This document shows, piece after piece, positions 12,566 to 24,617 of a DNA stretch of 64,000 nt. Position numbers and translations under genes: made by a program. This stretch comes from Rhynchospora pubera (Eukaryota > Streptophyta > Magnoliopsida > Poales > Cyperaceae). A model generated the notes under the pieces. That model was not told the origin of the DNA. It saw only the letters and a list, made by a program, of their open reading frames with translations, and ran no database searches. Numbering within the stretch: the first letter of the stretch is position 1; every line of letters begins with the position of its first letter. The stretch is from contig CM051461.1 in NCBI GenBank assembly GCA_028095005.1, positions 168,337,144-168,401,143 on the forward strand, given 5' to 3'.

Positions 12566-14441
12566 TATTTATAGTCGCATCGTTTTGATCGCTATCATAC
12601 CTCAATTCTCTTTTCGTGAACTTACAAAATAATAATTTATTTTTTTATTACATCATTATTTTCAGATCAAAGTGAATGACTTAGACGGATGGATTATGCC
12701 AATAGAAAAAAATTAGCACCATAAAACGATATACTATATTCATGTACATTTCCATATATTCGTCCATAATCACAAATATAACAAAGTGCTAATGTACTAC
12801 TCATGTCGCTTAAAAATATACATTATAATTCTACAAAAATGTTAGAAAAAGGACAACAAACAAAAATGTTTACAACGTTTTTACACCACTTTGATCCATT
12901 TTTATTACTCTGCTCAGGGGAAAAAAAGGTGAAAATAAAAACTATCCGGGACTAAACATGTTATATTTATCTTTTGTACGGAAAAAGAAAACACGAAAAC
13001 ATAAAAACGCTAAAGATTCCAAAAGCACCTTTTTTTTTTAAAAAAAAAAACAAGTAGACTATAAGGTCCACCACTTCTATTTACCATAAGCAAAAAAATT
13101 TACACTAAACTGACTCCACTAACGGGATCAGTACTCCCACCCTATCAACATCCAAACAAACAAACAATACCGCTGGTACCAGTTAGGCTGGTACCATTAC
13201 TTATTACAACTAACATCTCCATATACAAATGCACATAAAGCGCATAACAAACTAACAACCCAAGTGCTCAAAACAAACAACTATAAAATTGCCATCCAGC
13301 CTATCATCTTCTGCCTTTGGCAGTAACCCCATACAATTACAAGACACATTTGAAATTACCCATCATTTGAAATTACAAGACTGCCATGTGTAACCTGCAG
13401 TGTTCCAAAAGCACCTTAGCTTTTGGAAAATACAATTTCTGAATTGAGTTTTAATCTTAATCACTCATTCTCAACAAAGATTAATTCATTAGCATTCATT
13501 AATAGTTGCGATCAAAATCCGATTCAAAAAATTGATCCTAATAGCAGAATTTCCCTAAAATTTTTTGTTGATGCTATTTTCGAAGGTAAAGGCCATCCAA
13601 GAGCTACTATTTCTGTATCGGCATGAATTTTTTAATTACCATCGTGCCTCTAGTGCGCTACAAATATTAAATCTTGACCGTATTTTATAGTTTGCAGTCC
13701 TTGATATTAGAAGAAATTTATATCGATCTTTGACATTGTCAATCACATGCTATGTTAGCAGATCGGGATGTTTCGGTAAAGGGATTAACAATGAAACTGA
13801 TCATGAGAATTCTAATAATTACTTTTTTTAAAAAAAAGGATTTTGAACACGCGACATCTACTTATATAGTGCGGTTGTTTTTTCCCGTCCAAATCACATG
13901 TTGGTTCTCGAATTGTGATAATTATCATCTAGATCAAGCTCTTTTGACCGAGAAAGAATCTTTTCAAATAGTTTTTTCAACGATTTGCATACCAACAATA
14001 TCTGCTAGTTCCCGATTTATCCACTAATTGAAAAGTCAAATCATCATCCTGAATAACAAAGAAATTATTAATAGCAGTCCAAAAAAATTTATCAACCAAT
14101 AAACTTTTTATCACGCCCAGTGATTCTTTTATAAAAGTGTGAATTATGTATAATGACATAATTTTTGCACAATATTTATTGACGTGACAATAATTTTTGG
14201 TAGGCAAAATCCTGAAAACATATAAATAAAAAAAAAACATTGCCTAATAATAAAATATTCGAGAAAATAAGAGTTCAGTGCAGTTAGTCAGTGACTATCT
14301 CTAAATAAAGGTAACGGATTCAGTTAGTCTATGAAACAAAGTCAGAATTTTAACCGGATTACATCTTTCTGAATAAATCACCTTCATAATGAAAAAAGAC
14401 GGCTAATTTAGAAAAATATTTCAGAGCTTGGTTTCTCCGAC

Positions 14442-15089
14442 TAAGACTGTCAATAAAACTCGTGTTTCATTTACCCGTTTATCCTATCCGTATCGTATTC
14501 GATAAGACGGGTACGGATAAGATTTTATTTTCGTTAGACTAACGGATATGGGTACGGATAAAGAAAAATTTCCGTTAACTTAGCGGGTACGTGTACGGGT
14601 AAGGGTTATTTCGTACCCATTATCTAACGGGTAATATTTTACAAACATATATGTATATATAATCAAGTTTTTAGCATATTTCGAAAAATATGTTATTAAT
14701 TTCGATCTTCATCCAAACTTATTTATGATGATGATTTTTCATTCTATATTATATTATAATTTATAATTAGTTATATAGATTTTTTGAATTCATGAGAATA
14801 AATTTTATAATTTTTGTTATATCTAAAATATTATCTAAATCTTTTACTTTATCTATATATTTATTTGATATTATTTATTTATCACATTATATATTTTTAT
14901 TAAATTAATAATATTATTATTACCCGTTATGTATTGTTACCCTATCTTTACCGTTAATTCTTAACGGGTATGGGTATGGCACGGGTAAAGTTTTTTTAAC
15001 AGATACGGGTACGAGTATGGGTAAAAAAAATTTTAACGGGTACGGATATGAAAATATTTTCTACCGTACCGTACCCATTGACAGCCCTA
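14442..15089. mobile_element. hAT-type non-autonomous element rich in ACGGGTACGG
   Basis: The left end is TAAGACTGTCAATAAAACTC and the right end reverse-complemented is TAGGGCTGTCAATGGGTACG, matching the TAGGGCTGTCAATGGG ends of plant hAT MITEs. Flanking 8-mers are TCTCCGAC (14434-14441) and TCTCTGAC (15090-15097), 7 of 8 identical. The interior has arms of repeated ACGGGTACGGATA units around an AT-rich centre and no coding frame. Confidence 0.8.
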
Positions 15090-15128
15090 TCTCTGACAGA
15101 TCACCCCACGTAATATTCAATCATTTAA

Positions 15129-15422
15129 GGCCATGTTTGGTAGAGGATTAAAGATGGAGTAACTCATTTAATCCATTTTTACTCCACCAAACATGATTTA
15201 AAATTGGTGAATTAGTGTAGAGTAAGGAGGAGTAAATTACTCTACCATTTTAGGTGGAGTAAAGTTACTCCACATAATTAAAAATGGTTCTTATTATTTA
15301 TCTACTCTTATTCTATATTTACTCCATCTTTTCATACCAAATATGATAAGAGGAGTAAAATGGATTAACTATTTACTCATCCTTAAACTACTCCACGATT
15401 TACTCCTCTACCAAACATGACA
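15129..15422. mobile_element. Harbinger/Tourist-like MITE (CATGTTTGGTAGAGGA ends)
   Basis: About 294 bp. The left end GGCCATGTTTGGTAGAGGA mirrors the right end TCCTCTACCAAACATGACA. Several internal GGAGTAAA/TTTACTCC arms allow extended foldback. The target-site duplication is not clear, so the superfamily is inferred from the CATGTTTGG terminus. Confidence 0.6.
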
Positions 15423-15873
15423 AATATATTGTCACATCTAAACAGAGTTCCGCCACAATCTCGACCATATCTCACCGATCTAATCCACATTATATTTTGT
15501 ACGGCGTACCGCGTACAAGTGATAACTGATAAGCAATAAAGCAAAGTAGCTATTTGCCACCATGAAAATAACATATGTGGCTGCTGAGAAAAGGGAACAT
15601 AATCTCCAAGATAATTGACACTGATTTCAATAAAATATCAGTAATTTGTGGGATGAATGAGTAAAGTTAATTATGTTGGTGTTCGTCAAAAATCAACTTT
15701 TTAGCTATATTTTGTACAACTTGAGTGGGATCATGAATCATTTCCCGTCCAGTGTGGATACGCCACGAGAATGATTGCTAAAATCCAAAACCAGTTAAAA
15801 AAGCAGCTTTTAGACCTTTTAGGTCGTCCCAATAGGATGAAAATAGTTCGATAAAAAAAATATAGAATTAAAA

Positions 15874-16185
15874 TAGGGTGTCAAACGTGAAAAACCGCAA
15901 TGGAACTGATATGTTCCGATTTATTTTCGTTTCGAATAACGAAACAGAAATTGTGTTTCGTTTTATTCCGTTAAACAAAACTGAATTAACGTTCCGTTTT
16001 GGTTCCGCTTCGGTTGCACAATGATTTTTCATTGTATATTCTGGATTTAGATGTTATGTTTCTTAAAACGTCTTTCCATTTAAGTTCTGTTTCTAAAAAT
16101 GAAACAAATCTGCTATTATGTTTTCGTTCTGTTTAGACGGAACGGAACGAAACATGTACGAAACGGCACAGTATTGACACCGCTC
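15874..16185. mobile_element. hAT-like element, first copy of a CGTTCCG-rich family
   Basis: The left end TAGGGTGTCAAACGTGAAA pairs with a right end (TATTGACACCGCTC) whose complement reads GAGCGGTGTCAATA. The interior is rich in CGTTTCGTTCCGTT motifs on both arms. Flanking 8-mers AATTAAAA and GATGAAAA agree at 6 of 8 positions, consistent with an aged hAT duplication. Boundaries are uncertain by a few bases. Confidence 0.5.
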
Positions 16186-16629
16186 GATGAAAATGCTCGA
16201 GTTTCTGTCTGTTACTATAAAAAAATGGCACTGTGCTTTATATTTACCAAGTTACATTTTTTATCCTTGAAGCCGTTTGAGTCAAGTAAACAGAGCACAA
16301 CTGCACGTGCAATTAACTATGGATGCCGTGCCAATGAAAGTTGTATGCTCTGATGAAAATGGAATGATTGTGACTTAGGTAGGTGGAGGGTTGGCACCAA
16401 AGCAAAGTAACGGAAAATAAAATTGATTGTTTGGCCTTTCTCTGATCTCATGAAAATGTGAATTGGCATTCTCCGTGTGGGACCAGTATGATGCTTTCCT
16501 CCGTTTATAAATTTTTTGTAAATTAATAGAACATGAGTCATAACTCATAAGTCATGACTCATGAGTCCACGTTATGAACTGGTACGATTGTGGCTCCTGG
16601 CTGTAAGCCTGTAAGCATCACCAATAATG

Positions 16630-16951
16630 TAGGCCTCACAATTTTGTTGTGTTTCGCACGTTTCTGTTTCGTTCCGTCTGAAATGGAGCGGAAGTGGACG
16701 ACAAAACTTATTTCGTTTATGAGAACGGAACAGAAACAGAATGCCTAAATGAAGGACGGAACGAAAATATCTGAAACGGAACACAGAATGGGCTGAAATC
16801 AATGGTAAATGAAGGACGGAACGGAAAACGAAATGCTTTTCTATTTCGTTGACTAAAACAGAACGGAAACAAATTTTATTGTTTTGTTGGCTGGAACGGA
16901 ACAAAACGAAATGGTTGATTTCCGTTCCATCTTTCACGTTTGACAGGCCTA
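16630..16951. mobile_element. hAT-like element, second copy of the CGTTCCG-rich family
   Basis: The left end TAGGCCTCACAATTTTGTTG and the reverse complement of the right end TAGGCCTGTCAAACGTGAAA share TAGGCCT and the same CGTTCCG-rich arms as the copy at 15874. No clear target duplication remains. The two copies lie about 440 bp apart. Confidence 0.5.
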
Positions 16952-17935
16952 CCAACGGGCAACAATTGCACAAAATTTTAGTTTGACTTCAATTATTTCT
17001 TCTGTTTTTTCTTAATCACCCAACTTCTAGACCATATTAATTTTGAGCCCAATTTATTTCTATTCTCTCGATTTAATATATCTGGTAAAAAGAAAATTTT
17101 TGAGATAGAACCTACTTCAAGTTTGGCACTGGGTCATTAATAATACTAACCTTTTTAAATCCAATATATATTTTTATTAGATAGGATATATACGTTTTGA
17201 ATATAAATCTACCGGATATTAAAATATGCATAATAAATACATCATTGAAATTAACTTTCAGCTTTCAGCAATGCATGTACGGGTGCGTGCTATCTCGGAC
17301 AGAAATTTTTTGTGAGTAAAAGCATTTCTTTTGTGGTTTCTGGAACGAATCCAGTAACATTTGGTAATGCATTCGGTAATCCTCTTTCACTGTTTCTCTC
17401 TCATCATCAGTTCTTGTTCAACTCTCAAACCAATAAAGGACCAATAGCAACTCAGCCCATAAACTGAAGAATGAACAATTGGGCTGGTCTGTAAATGAAA
17501 AGGAGAGTTCCGGGCTTAAACGGGTTGATTAAGTTCAAGACCAGTTAATCGCTTCTCTCTGACCGTTTGAATCAGCCTGACAGCAAGGCAGCGACTATTC
17601 CGAGAATAGACCTCCGTTCTAAGATTTCAGATTTGGACTTCATCCAAGATTCCAAACACGTCTGGTAACTACGCATCTAGTTCCTACTCCCTACGGGATG
17701 AATTTTTTCAAAACAACTACGCATCTAGGACTTCTACTTACGGAATAGCTATTTCTATGAAAATATAGAATAAAAGGTGAACAGACTATGAAGTGACTGA
17801 AGTCTCTATGTCAACCATTTTTTTGTTCCCCCCTAAGATTAATTTTACACACACCATTCAAATAATATTTCATATAAGTATTCTTTCGTTAATTCGATTT
17901 CCATCTTCTCATTCTCTCTTTTTCCTATTCACTTA

Positions 17936-18115
17936 GGCACTGATCAAAATATTTTTACATGGGATCTCATTTCATTTGAATTTATTTCTAAGGATTTCGT
18001 TAGATCAAATTATATAGGAATCTTAATCAAATGACATCAAATTTGTTCATTTTGATATAAATTTTTTTTCAATGAAATGAAATCCCATGTAAAAAAAAAA
18101 AAAATTGATCAGGCC
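17936..18115. mobile_element. Harbinger-type MITE with TTA duplication (copy 1)
   Basis: 180 bp. The left end GGCACTGATCAAAAT and the reverse complement of the right end GGCCTGATCAATTTT are inverted repeats, followed inward by a matching pair ACATGGGAT / ATCCCATGT. It is flanked by TTA on both sides (17933-17935 and 18116-18118), as expected for PIF/Harbinger MITEs. A relative lies at 24176-24348. Confidence 0.72.
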
Positions 18116-18976
18116 TTATTCTCATGCATCCAAGCACGCTATATATAAAGATCCGTTCAGATATAGAATTGTAAATTCAACAATTCATTTTGTGTTGTGT
18201 GCAAATACAACTCAAATTTAAATCGATTGATTAAATGATTTAATATCATAAAATTTTATTCGAGTTTAAAAATTTTAGATTGACGCACTCGAATATATTT
18301 TTTATGTGTTTGTGAACTTCATAATTTATTTTTCGAAATATTTGATAGTTGTATCTTATTAAACATAAAAAATTCACTCTTTCCTCTAAGTATAATATTT
18401 TTTCAATTTTACTATAAAATTGATATAAATATTTATATTTAACAAAATAATTTTTAGTTACTTTAAATTTTATGTATTCAATTAAATATAGTATGTAAGA
18501 TATTATTTATAGTCTTTCGAATTCGATAAGATTCAAAATTAATGTGACTCTGATTAGTCTGATATATAAGTTGACTCGATTTAAATTAGAAAGTATAGAC
18601 AAATTAATCTCGAAAAGTCAGTCCCATTGATTCGGTTGCAGCTCGGACACCACAGATAATCGTGGGAGGATCTGGCAGCCACTTTCGACCTGGACTTTAT
18701 TTGTCATCAAAATGTGGACTGGACATGTTCCATTAGAAACCAAGCAATCTATGTATCTGCGGGCCCGACCTGTCATTATTAATACCAGGTCCACAGAAGT
18801 TTTCTCCTCCCCCGAGCCATCGTTTTCTGCTGATTCCTCTGCAAAAACGGAAATCAACTTTTTTTCTATTGCTTCTAATAATAAAGTTTAAAAATAAAAA
18901 ACAGAAACTTTTCTAGAAACCGAAAGGAGAAACGAAGGGGAAGCATCACCTTTCCCACTTACGATCTCTTCCCTCT

Positions 18977-21900
18977 ATGCTTCCGGCGAACCAGCTCGCC
19001 GGATTCGGCGATCTCTCTTTCAATTCCCATTCGCATTCAATTTCCTATTTCGATTCTGCTCAAACTCCAATTTCGTATCCCAATCCGACCAAATTTCAGC
19101 TCCAATTGCACGATCGAAGCGGAGAGGGAGAAGAAGAGGAGGAGGATGAATGGGCTGTGTATGCCTCAAACCGAGTTGCACCTAAGGAGAAGAAGATCGG
19201 GACTGGTGACTTACAAGCGGGTCCCACTCAGAAACCAGATGATAGCGTAGACGAATGGGGATTATTTGTCTCAAGCCCGCTTGGGGTTCCTACTAATCAT
19301 ACAATTTCCCCTGGAAGTTTGAGTGGGAAGCTTGACAATGGAGGCTTACAAGGGGGTCCCTCTCAGAATGGAGAAGATTGGGGTGTGTTTATCTCAAACC
19401 ATGTGGCATCTCAACCGAAGACTAATGGTAGTAATCCTGTATCTTCTAATATCAATTCAATTTTGACCCAAACAAACAATGGTGGATTACAAGCGGGTCT
19501 GGTTCAGAATGAAAGTTGGGGCCTTTTCGGCTCATTTACTGGCACCACAGGAGACCCTGCCACCCTTCAAGCATCAGATAAATTAGATAGAATAGAAAAA
19601 ATACAAGTGAATCCCAGTCAAGAAAGCACAATTAGTGAAGAAGAAGAAGAGGAGGAAGAGTGGGGCAACTTTGTTTCAACTCCGGTTGCATCAAACAATA
19701 ATGATTCAAATGGTACGAGAACTTCCATGTTCAATGATATTTCTGAAGGAAAACTTGGTAGTGTCAACTTGCATGTGATGCCAATTGATTTTGAAGAAGA
19801 ATGGGGAGAGTTTGTCTCAAGTCCGGTTGCATCTGGTACGAAAACCGGCGACTGTGACATTAGTAGTGTGTCCCCTAGTTTAAAATGGGAGAAGCCGAAG
19901 GGACCAATACCACTATCGTTCTTTGGTGGAGAAGAGGAAGAATTGGAGCGAGAAGAGACAAAGCTTGAAACTTTGCCGAATTTGGAACCAGCTTCTGTTT
20001 CTCATTCTGATTCATTTTCCGATGCTTCACCATCAATTTCTTCTCAAGTGGCTAAAGAGATTATTTTAAATAATCATGGTGGTAATGAAAACTTTGAATT
20101 GAGAAATGCTCCATCACTCAAGGTTTGTTTTGTTACTTTTTACGGTTGTTGTATTAATTTTTGTCAAGGATTGAAATTGCATCCAGGACATGCTGGTACG
20201 ATACCCAAGGTGCCAGTTGTGGTTACCTGTACTAATTGTATTATTATCATGAAACAATTGATCCTCTGTTGAGCAACCTAGCAACAAAAAAAAAAAAAAA
20301 TAGAATATAAAAAAAAGTACTGTATGAATATAAATGTGTTGGATTTTCTATAATTTATTTGTAGTGCCTTTCAGTATAGATGGAAAGCATTTAGATAAAT
20401 AGTCTACCCTGAAAGATTGTTCACATGGATTCAAGAATTTCCTAAAGTTGTTTGGTTATATTGTTGTAAGTTGATATTAATTTGTACTTTGCAAAGCAGT
20501 TTAGCAATAAAGAGATAAGATGATAAATAACAAAGCATACTAGACCGTGAAATTGTCTGCACTTAATGTTCTGACTTATCATTAAAACATTGATTGAAGA
20601 TAAATGGAAATAACTTTGATCAAGAAGCTATTACAACAAATGGGAGAGCAGAGTACAGTGCCACCAGGTGGGACCCTTTTACCAATGGAGAGAATGGAGT
20701 TGCCGAAGAGGCCTGGGAGTTTAAAGACGCCTCTTCAGATATAACCAGTAGTTTAACAGCATTCCCACTAAAAGAGGTGCTTTCTTTTTTATTTATATTA
20801 ATTTTTGGAAATGTATAAGAGGCATGTGGTCTAGTAGCTCAGGTGGTAAGAGCACTTGGCTCTCTTCCAAGAGGTCCAGGGTTCAAGCCCGCATGCTTGC
20901 GATAGGCTTGGCGAGCCAGCGTAAAAAACTCAGCCATATAAACAAGAATTGACCACGGTCGGGGTTTCATTTCTAGCCTACCCCAACTTGTTTGGGATAA
21001 AAGGCTTACAGACTTTTTTTGGAAATGTATAAGAGAAGAAAAGGAGTATGAACAAAAAGTGAAAAAGACTTTTGGAGGAGAAGTATGTCATTTGCTGAAT
21101 TAACAGTTGCAACTCTTCAACAGGATTCCACAAACAGTTGGGCTTCATTTTCTTCAAATGAACAAGCAGTTAGCTCTTCAGCTATCCAGCTCAAAGATGA
21201 TTTATTGAGCCTTCACACTGAACCAGACCATTCTGAGAAGAAAGCTCATTCACTTAGTCTTCTCTCCAATGGTAAAATGGTAAATGGAACAGAAATATTT
21301 CATGCATTTTATGTAGAATTCTAAAGTGAACTTAGGAACTAATGACCATTTCTTAGGCTGTGGATGTAACAAATCAAAGCTGTTCAAGTGAATCGACAAT
21401 ATACTCAGTACTGAAGTTCTACAGGAAACTGCATGAGGGTTCTTTGTTCCTAATTGCCCATCATATCAAGGGCCATAAGGTTAGTACATTTAGTTGTTCT
21501 TTAAGGGTTGGCTTCATGCCTTCATCTGGAATTATGGAACTATGTGAAATATATAGAGATAACATAATACAAGAGTTTGTAATAGGCTTTGCCAACACAT
21601 ATTGATACAAGTCATGACCACAATGGGTTCTATGTTTCTTGTACTTCTATTTAAAATTTTAAAATTTGATAATATGAAGAAATACTTGTAAAATGCAGGA
21701 GGCATCAAAAGTAATTTCTTTTGTGGGACAAAACTATGATGACAAAAGGCTTGACAAGGAGATTCAGGTGCCATAGGACAACTAGTAGCTTCCTCTATTC
21801 AACACTAATTTTATAATGTGCAAATACATCTGCAAGGAACTGTGACTATGTTATGTGCAATTTCTTATTTTTCTTTTGCGCTGGGCTGTTGAGAGTTCAT

Positions 21901-23667
21901 GTTCTTGTCTTTATGTTTGTTGACAGGAAGCTTACAGAGAACTGAAGAATTTGAATTTGAACGCCAGTGAAGTTTTAAACTTGGAAAATGGTTCCAGGGA
22001 CGCATGCATTAATGAATTGCTAATCAGCACTGAAGAATTATATCTCAAAAATTTTGAGAGAGAGTATCAACTCTCTACAAAAATATTGTTGGTACGTTTT
22101 TTTTCTAATATAAAAGCATCATGTTGGAAAGATGGCTCTACAAGTTGCACTAAAACTATACTTCAGGCAATTTCCAAGAAAAACACCCAGATTTTCCATC
22201 TATGCAATTGATAGATAAACTTGTTGGAGTTGAAACATCAACAAAGTAATATATCAGATTGTTCATGCTATTCAACCCTTTTGTTAACAAAAACAATGCC
22301 CTAAGATTGGTTCTAGTTACAAACATGATGCACGTTGAGCCTCTTATACATAATGGTTAGCACTTAGCATTGTCCAATTTATCTAAAAAGAGTGTGTTAC
22401 TCTGCTGTGAACAGTTCAAGTTTTTTAATAGGAGTGATTTCTGCAATTTTAATTTTATACTAACAAATGAGAATCTGAATTTATTTTGGAATGTATCTCT
22501 TTTACACAGGCAGTGGAAAACTTGAGTGCAGCATTAGACTTACTGAAGCATAGTGTGTCCACTGTTAATGTATTGGAAATGGCATCTATGGAGGGAATAA
22601 GTGCTTACATCTCCATATGGTATAGTCTTATTTTAGTCTGTTCAGAAGAGTTGAAACATGGAGCTTCCATTTGGACCGAGTCTTCCAGTGTAAATCTGTC
22701 TGACAAGCTAATTTCTTCAGGTATTTATCTTTAGCTGCAATATTTTTCCTCATATTGTGACCTTTCCAATATTTAAGATAAATTGACTCCAGTTATAACC
22801 CACTTGTAAGCATGTGAAGAATGTTACTGGAAGTGACAATAAATGTCAACAACTGTCATTAATTGGAGTCCAAATACCTGAATACATTTTTTATTGAAAG
22901 CTGTTTTCATATTGTTCAGATTAGTCTGCTACTTTACCTTTTTAGTTATTGTCAATATTACATATTTTGATTATGCTTAGGTATGCGTGTGTTGCTATTC
23001 ATATTGTTGAAATTACGACAGTTTTATTCTTGTGGTAATTACGTTTTTCCTATTATTATTTTTGTCTTTGGGTGGTCGTTTGAGATGCTTTCTTTTCTTC
23101 GGCTTGCAGGTGAAAGTTACTTCATTGCCCTTGGGGAGATATACCGTGTTGTAGAAATTCTAAAACTCTCCCTTAGACGCTTTAGCTTCTTGTTATTCTT
23201 ATTGAATCAAAACAGATTGAATGAACTTGATGTCTGTTTGGATATTTGCACCAAAGCATGGAGTTCTGGCCTGGATATAGCCCTTGAGATAATCTCTAAT
23301 AGTAGCTCAGCAAGGGCACCCAATGCAAAGTCACTTGCAGCATCAATCAAAAGAATACGAGAAGTCGATTTTCAAAATGATGACCTCTATAAGGAGAAAA
23401 CAGTTTGTAAATTGTGTCTTCTTCCTTTGGCTCTTTTTCCAGGTAAATAACTTGAATCATGAGTTTTATACCTGTTGTAAACATAACTAAAGTTATTACA
23501 AGATTCTGTAAAGCACTTTATTGCACTTATTACTTTCTTGGTTATTTGATGCAGAGATGGAATCCATTACGTGGAATGGAGATCAATACATCCTGAAGGT
23601 AGTAAACCTTTGGGTGAATAAGATATCTTCTGAGCCTCCCAAATTGCCTTCCATTCAAATCAAGTAG
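18977..23667 (+). CDS. Synergin-gamma-like clathrin/AP-1 accessory protein
   Basis: Exons: 18977-20122, 20600-20776, 21124-21279, 21357-21479, 21699-21767, 21927-22091, 22510-22720, 23110-23442, 23555-23667. All introns are GT-AG and phases agree, giving 830 residues. The acidic N-terminal half carries FGDLSF (residues 10-15) and six copies of an acidic (D/E)WGxF-type motif near residues 58, 93, 134, 181, 229 and 275. Such aromatic motifs in acidic settings resemble those by which gamma-synergin binds the gamma-adaptin ear; that role is inference here. The C-terminal part is helical and resembles plant synergin homologues, with LGEIYRVVE, CKLCLLPL and a terminal TWNGDQYILKVVNLWVNK ... EPPKLPS block. 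I therefore read it as a peripheral trans-Golgi/endosome protein. The exon 3 acceptor (CAACAG at 21118-21123) is the least certain junction. A possible poly(A) signal is AATAAA at 23850. The next gene is convergent. Confidence 0.8.
20822..21015 (+). mobile_element. tRNA-derived SINE (Au-like) in intron 2 of the synergin-like gene
   Basis: About 194 bp flanked by a 20-bp direct repeat (20802-20821 and 21016-21035), the signature of target-primed reverse transcription. The 5' part has tRNA-like pol III promoter boxes: box A around TAGCTCAGGTGGTAAGAGC and box B GGTTCAAGCCC. The 3' part ends CTACCCCAACTTGTTTGGGA followed by TAAAAGGCTT. As far as I recall this tail belongs to the plant Au SINE type. 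The same tail occurs at 26756-26837 and in the LINE at 32266-32726. It lies in the transcript-sense orientation. Confidence 0.88.
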
Positions 23668-24617
23668 ATAGGATTTTGCTCTTCACAAGAGGGAGGAGAA
23701 AGAAAAATATACAAATTTTGCACAGATGAGCAAATTTGATTCATTGGTGTGAGAATTAATAATGTCATGTTCTATATTGTGATGCGCCTCTCCAGTTGTA
23801 TCTAGCGCCTGTATATCATATTTCTTTATTGCTCGTGTCATTAGTGAATAATAAATGTAATGCTTGAAGCAAATGTGCGATGCATGAAGATCTTGTTAGC
23901 AAGCCCATGAAATAAAATGCTTGCTTTTGAGATAAATTTAATAAAGGCGACCTTAATCTGTATGTTAATGCTGGACGTCTGCTCCTTTCCGCAAGGCAAA
24001 ATTTGAGAACTCCGTTCACATAAAAAGGAATAGCTTTATATAAGACATTAACGAGAATTTCATCAACAAAGGTGTTCCATTATCTTGGAAAATAATGTAA
24101 CGTTCAATACAGAAAAAATATGGATCATAATGTTGTTTGTTGAAATAGCTGCATGGCCTATTATCTCTGCAGCAAGGACCTGATCAAAATCCAATTTATT
24201 ATTTTTTTTTTTCAGATGAGATTTCATTTCATTAGAAATTTTCTTATCAAAATGAACAGATGTAGTGTCATTTGGTTGAAATTTCTATGTTATCCAACGA
24301 AACCTAGAAATCAATTGAAATGACGTCAAATACATTTTGATCAAGGCCTAACAATGATAAAGCAAGGAGGTATTATAACTCAACTACTTGGTCAGAATTC
24401 CTAACAATGATCGAATACAAAACATAATTCCTACATACATGTATAGCATATCAAGATACTCTCCATCTTGAAAATCACATAAAACACTTCCCAAAATTGC
24501 CATTAACAGAAAATCCGCATTTAAAAATGAAATGAAATATATTACAAGCAGTCTCTCGTTTTCTACCTTTAAGAAATTAATTAGCAATTCTCCCCAAACC
24601 TCTGCAGTATTGCTTCT
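23668..24617. other. Convergent intergenic spacer with one MITE
   Basis: Spacer between the 3' ends of the synergin-like gene (+) and the unknown-function gene (-). It carries both 3' untranslated regions, a candidate AATAAA at 23850-23855 for the plus-strand gene, and a MITE at 24176-24348. Nothing else recognised. Confidence 0.55.
24176..24348. mobile_element. Harbinger-type MITE (copy 2 of the family at 17936)
   Basis: The left end GGACCTGATCAAAATC and the right end TTTTGATCAAGGCC are inverted repeats and match the ends of the 17936-18115 copy. The interior has TTTCATTT arms and a GTCATTTGGTTGAAATTTC segment mirrored by GAAATGACGTCAAAT. Flanking trinucleotides are CAA (left) and TAA (right), so the TWA duplication is altered on one side. 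Confidence 0.6.

Larger units (their letters stand above)
9452..18976. other. Gene-free 9.5-kb region, MITE-rich
   Basis: No frame in this region resembles a known protein, and the longer ORFs (for example 9547-9837, 13752-14027 and 16572-16973) lack family features or lie inside repeats. The 9452-9900 part should carry the TBL promoter and leader. Listed separately are a MULE-type MITE (11987-12565), hAT-type elements (14442-15089, 15874-16185, 16630-16951) and Harbinger-like MITEs (15129-15422, 17936-18115). About 18600-18976 should contain the promoter and leader of the synergin-like gene. Long stretches such as 9900-11950 and 12600-14430 show nothing I can name. Confidence 0.6.

Noticed and set aside
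20822..20900. tRNA-like sequence with A and B boxes
   Set aside because: It is the head of a SINE with a flanking 20-bp duplication and does not fold into a credible complete tRNA, so no tRNA gene is called.
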